Source: Winogradskyella echinorum
GTDB lineage: Bacteria > Bacteroidota > Bacteroidia > Flavobacteriales > Flavobacteriaceae
Length of the DNA stretch: 64,000 nucleotides
Direction: 5' to 3'
Assembly: GCF_014297365.1 (NCBI RefSeq)
Contig: NZ_JACOQD010000001.1
Span: 1,302,001-1,366,000, forward strand
Below, piece after piece: positions 62,737 to 64,000 of the stretch. Positions within the stretch are counted from its first letter, which is position 1; every line of letters starts with the position of its first letter. The notes beneath the pieces are model-generated. The model ran no database searches and was not told where the DNA came from. It worked only from the letters and a program-made list of their open reading frames with translations. A program made the translations under genes and the position numbers.

Positions 62737-63500
62737 AGTTCTATATTCTTTTCTATTAAGGAGAGCGTTTCTTTTAAAAACTTCATTATTGAGTCCTCAT
62801 TAGTACTCACATAGGATTGATTCATATAATAATCAAATAAAAAACCATCCACTTCTAAACTCGATAAAAATGCAACGTAATTAGATTTTGGAACTTCCAT
62901 AGGCTTAATTACAATGTCTCTTACATAATCTTCTCGATCCATAAACATGTCTTGATTTCGTATAGGTAAGAACTTATGAACCAAAGATGGTGTATGTTTT
63001 ATCCAATAGTCTCTTCTAATTATAACATCTTCTTTATAATCGGCTAATTCGCCTGTCCATTGGTTTAACTTGTATCGTAGTTCAACATCTCTAATGAGTT
63101 CAAGATTTCCAGATGAACTAATGTCGTTGATAACTCCTAATCTGGCATCGAAAGTTGCGAAGTTGAACGCTTGACCCAATAGACTATCTATAGTTTTGGT
63201 TTCAAAATCTGTAGTTTTATCGAGATTTAAAAGTGTCTTTACAGCATTTATACTTCCCATGTTTACGTGATGGTCAAAACTAAGTTCTTCAATATTTTGT
63301 TTAAATTCTTCTTGAAGACTTAATAGGATTTGCTGCTCTTTAGCGATGTCTTTTTGTGTTGAGTTCCAATTATTAATTTGTAGGGCAATGAGAATACCAA
63401 TCACTACAAGTATAATTTCGCCAATGGCGTATTTAAGGTACTTGCTAGTTTTTCCTGCTTCCATTAGGTTATATCTAATTTTTCTGAAAAATTTAATCAT
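62733..63500 (-). CDS. DUF6090 family membrane protein, array member 12
   Basis: This 255-residue member has the standard anchor with MEAGKTSKYLKY. The core GVINDISSSGNLELIRDVEL (SSG at 129-131) with LRYKLNQWTGELADYKED after it follows the consensus of members 5 and 6, shifted by two residues. The C-terminus contains DREDYVRDIVIKP and FLFDYYMNQSYVS. It overlaps member 11 by 4 bases and is 1 base from member 13. Function unknown. Confidence 0.87.
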   Translation of the reverse strand: MIKFFRKIRYNLMEAGKTSKYLKYAIGEIILVVIGILIALQINNWNSTQKDIAKEQQILLSLQEEFKQNIEELSFDHHVNMGSINAVKTLLNLDKTTDFETKTIDSLLGQAFNFATFDARLGVINDISSSGNLELIRDVELRYKLNQWTGELADYKEDVIIRRDYWIKHTPSLVHKFLPIRNQDMFMDREDYVRDIVIKPMEVPKSNYVAFLSSLEVDGFLFDYYMNQSYVSTNEDSIMKFLKETLSLIEKNIEL

Positions 63501-63501
63501 A

Positions 63502-64000
63502 CTAGCCTTCGTGTTTTGTTAACTCTAATTCTATCAGATCGATAACGACATCAATATCTTCAGTCATTAATTTTAAATAACTAATTGAATCGTTTTCTGA
63601 GACTTCTTTCCACCTTTGAACAGCATCCAAGCCTAATATAATTTGTGGCATATTTTTGTCAAACTCTAAATAAGATTTCAGTTGAGATTGATTTTGAAGC
63701 CTACTATCCAATGTTGATGCTCCTCTATAAATCCCTAAGTCCTGTAGCACATTGTTTTTTCCCTTATCTGAATAATCACTGCTTTTCAATACTTCTTCTT
63801 GAAATCGAAGTACATCAATAAGCTTATTTCTAATAGTTAAAGGAATTAAAATAATTTCTCCACTACTGCGCAAGGATTCTATAGTGTTTGAATTGAATGA
63901 CAAGGGTGTAGACATTATATTTAATGTCATGAGATGATCATAGACTTGTGATGGTGATAAATCAATTGCGGAATATATTTCTAAGTAAGTATTGTATTCC
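63502..64000 (-). CDS. DUF6090 family membrane protein, array member 13 (N-terminus beyond window)
   Basis: Only the C-terminal 165 residues or so are in the window. The frame is open to base 64000, and ATG codons inside it (for example at 63930) are not the true start. The core is NSNTIESLRSSGEIILIPLTIR, with the NT and LIP features of members 2 and 3, so this member belongs to that subgroup although it lies eleven genes away. It ends VIDLIELELTKHEG. The membrane anchor is expected upstream of the window end. Confidence 0.82.
   Translation of the reverse strand, partial: EYNTYLEIYSAIDLSPSQVYDHLMTLNIMSTPLSFNSNTIESLRSSGEIILIPLTIRNKLIDVLRFQEEVLKSSDYSDKGKNNVLQDLGIYRGASTLDSRLQNQSQLKSYLEFDKNMPQIILGLDAVQRWKEVSENDSISYLKLMTEDIDVVIDLIELELTKHEG

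Larger units (their letters stand above)
54501..64000 (-). other. Tandem array of thirteen DUF6090 genes (continues beyond the window)
   Basis: Thirteen consecutive minus-strand genes encode paralogues of 235-255 residues. The spacing is -8 to +7 bases for most neighbours, with gaps of 40 and 70 bases only at the left end, so this is one probable transcript. The 45-residue N-terminal anchor is nearly constant and its DNA is recognisable at every start as a direct repeat with a period of about 700-820 bases. The C-terminal parts differ widely. The beginning of the array and its promoter lie outside the window. Confidence 0.9.

Noticed and set aside
54501-63500. Regularly spaced near-identical DNA blocks taken as a CRISPR-like or satellite array
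   Set aside because: Spacing is 700-820 bases and each block codes for the DUF6090 membrane anchor in frame.

Overview
The window is chromosomal DNA from a member of the Bacteroidota, almost certainly the family Flavobacteriaceae and probably a marine one. The support is low G+C, MK-type sdhCAB, many lipoproteins with a Cys lipobox, promoters of the TTG-N19/20-TAnnTTTG type, a protein resembling the GldM C-terminal domain, DUF5689 and TonB-receptor genes, an L21 with a C-terminal extension, and DUF6090 proteins. The genus cannot be fixed from the sequence alone. No rRNA, tRNA, CRISPR array, prophage or insertion sequence was seen.

Layout. 1-2461 is the start of a suf Fe-S assembly operon on the minus strand (SufA-type carrier, SufB, a small lipoprotein, then SufC cut by the window edge). 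2598-10122 holds a four-gene minus-strand operon (LVIVD/TSP3 surface protein, beta-propeller lipoprotein, MbnP-like protein, MbnH/MauG-like dihaem peroxidase), thiL, an alpha/beta hydrolase and three scattered paralogues of a tiny Cys/His zinc-ribbon-like protein. 10215-17417 has two beta-lactamase-fold serine hydrolases, brnQ, a Dam-like methylase, a GntR regulator and aspartate kinase. 17557-19526 is a type II restriction-modification pair inserted between aspartate kinase and pepP. 19541-36398 is mostly core metabolism and housekeeping: pepP, a sortilin/BNR-repeat protein, sdhCAB, an M28 peptidase, a membrane MutS-like ATPase, a GldM-like lipoprotein, L27/L21 and two M16 peptidases. 36452-53866 has a DMT exporter, a Cys-tailed metal-binding HMA lipoprotein, a TonB receptor/DUF5689/exonuclease-phosphatase locus, PbpC and an alpha-2-macroglobulin, with short interspersed palindromic repeats between genes.

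The most unusual region is 54501-64000. It contains thirteen consecutive minus-strand paralogues of DUF6090 (the last cut by the window end), packed with overlaps of a few bases. All twelve with a visible N-terminus share nearly the same membrane anchor (about 45 residues), while the predicted periplasmic parts have diverged strongly. The array begins outside the window. Its function is unknown; tandem expansion with a conserved anchor and variable ectodomain is what the sequence shows.

Regulatory signals are readable in several places. Three genes (thiL, the GntR gene and the alpha/beta hydrolase) have a TAnnTTTG element 4-5 bases before the ATG, implying leaderless transcripts. The methyltransferase gene has an 11-bp perfect inverted repeat spanning its promoter and start codon, which fits autoregulation by its own N-terminal helix-turn-helix.
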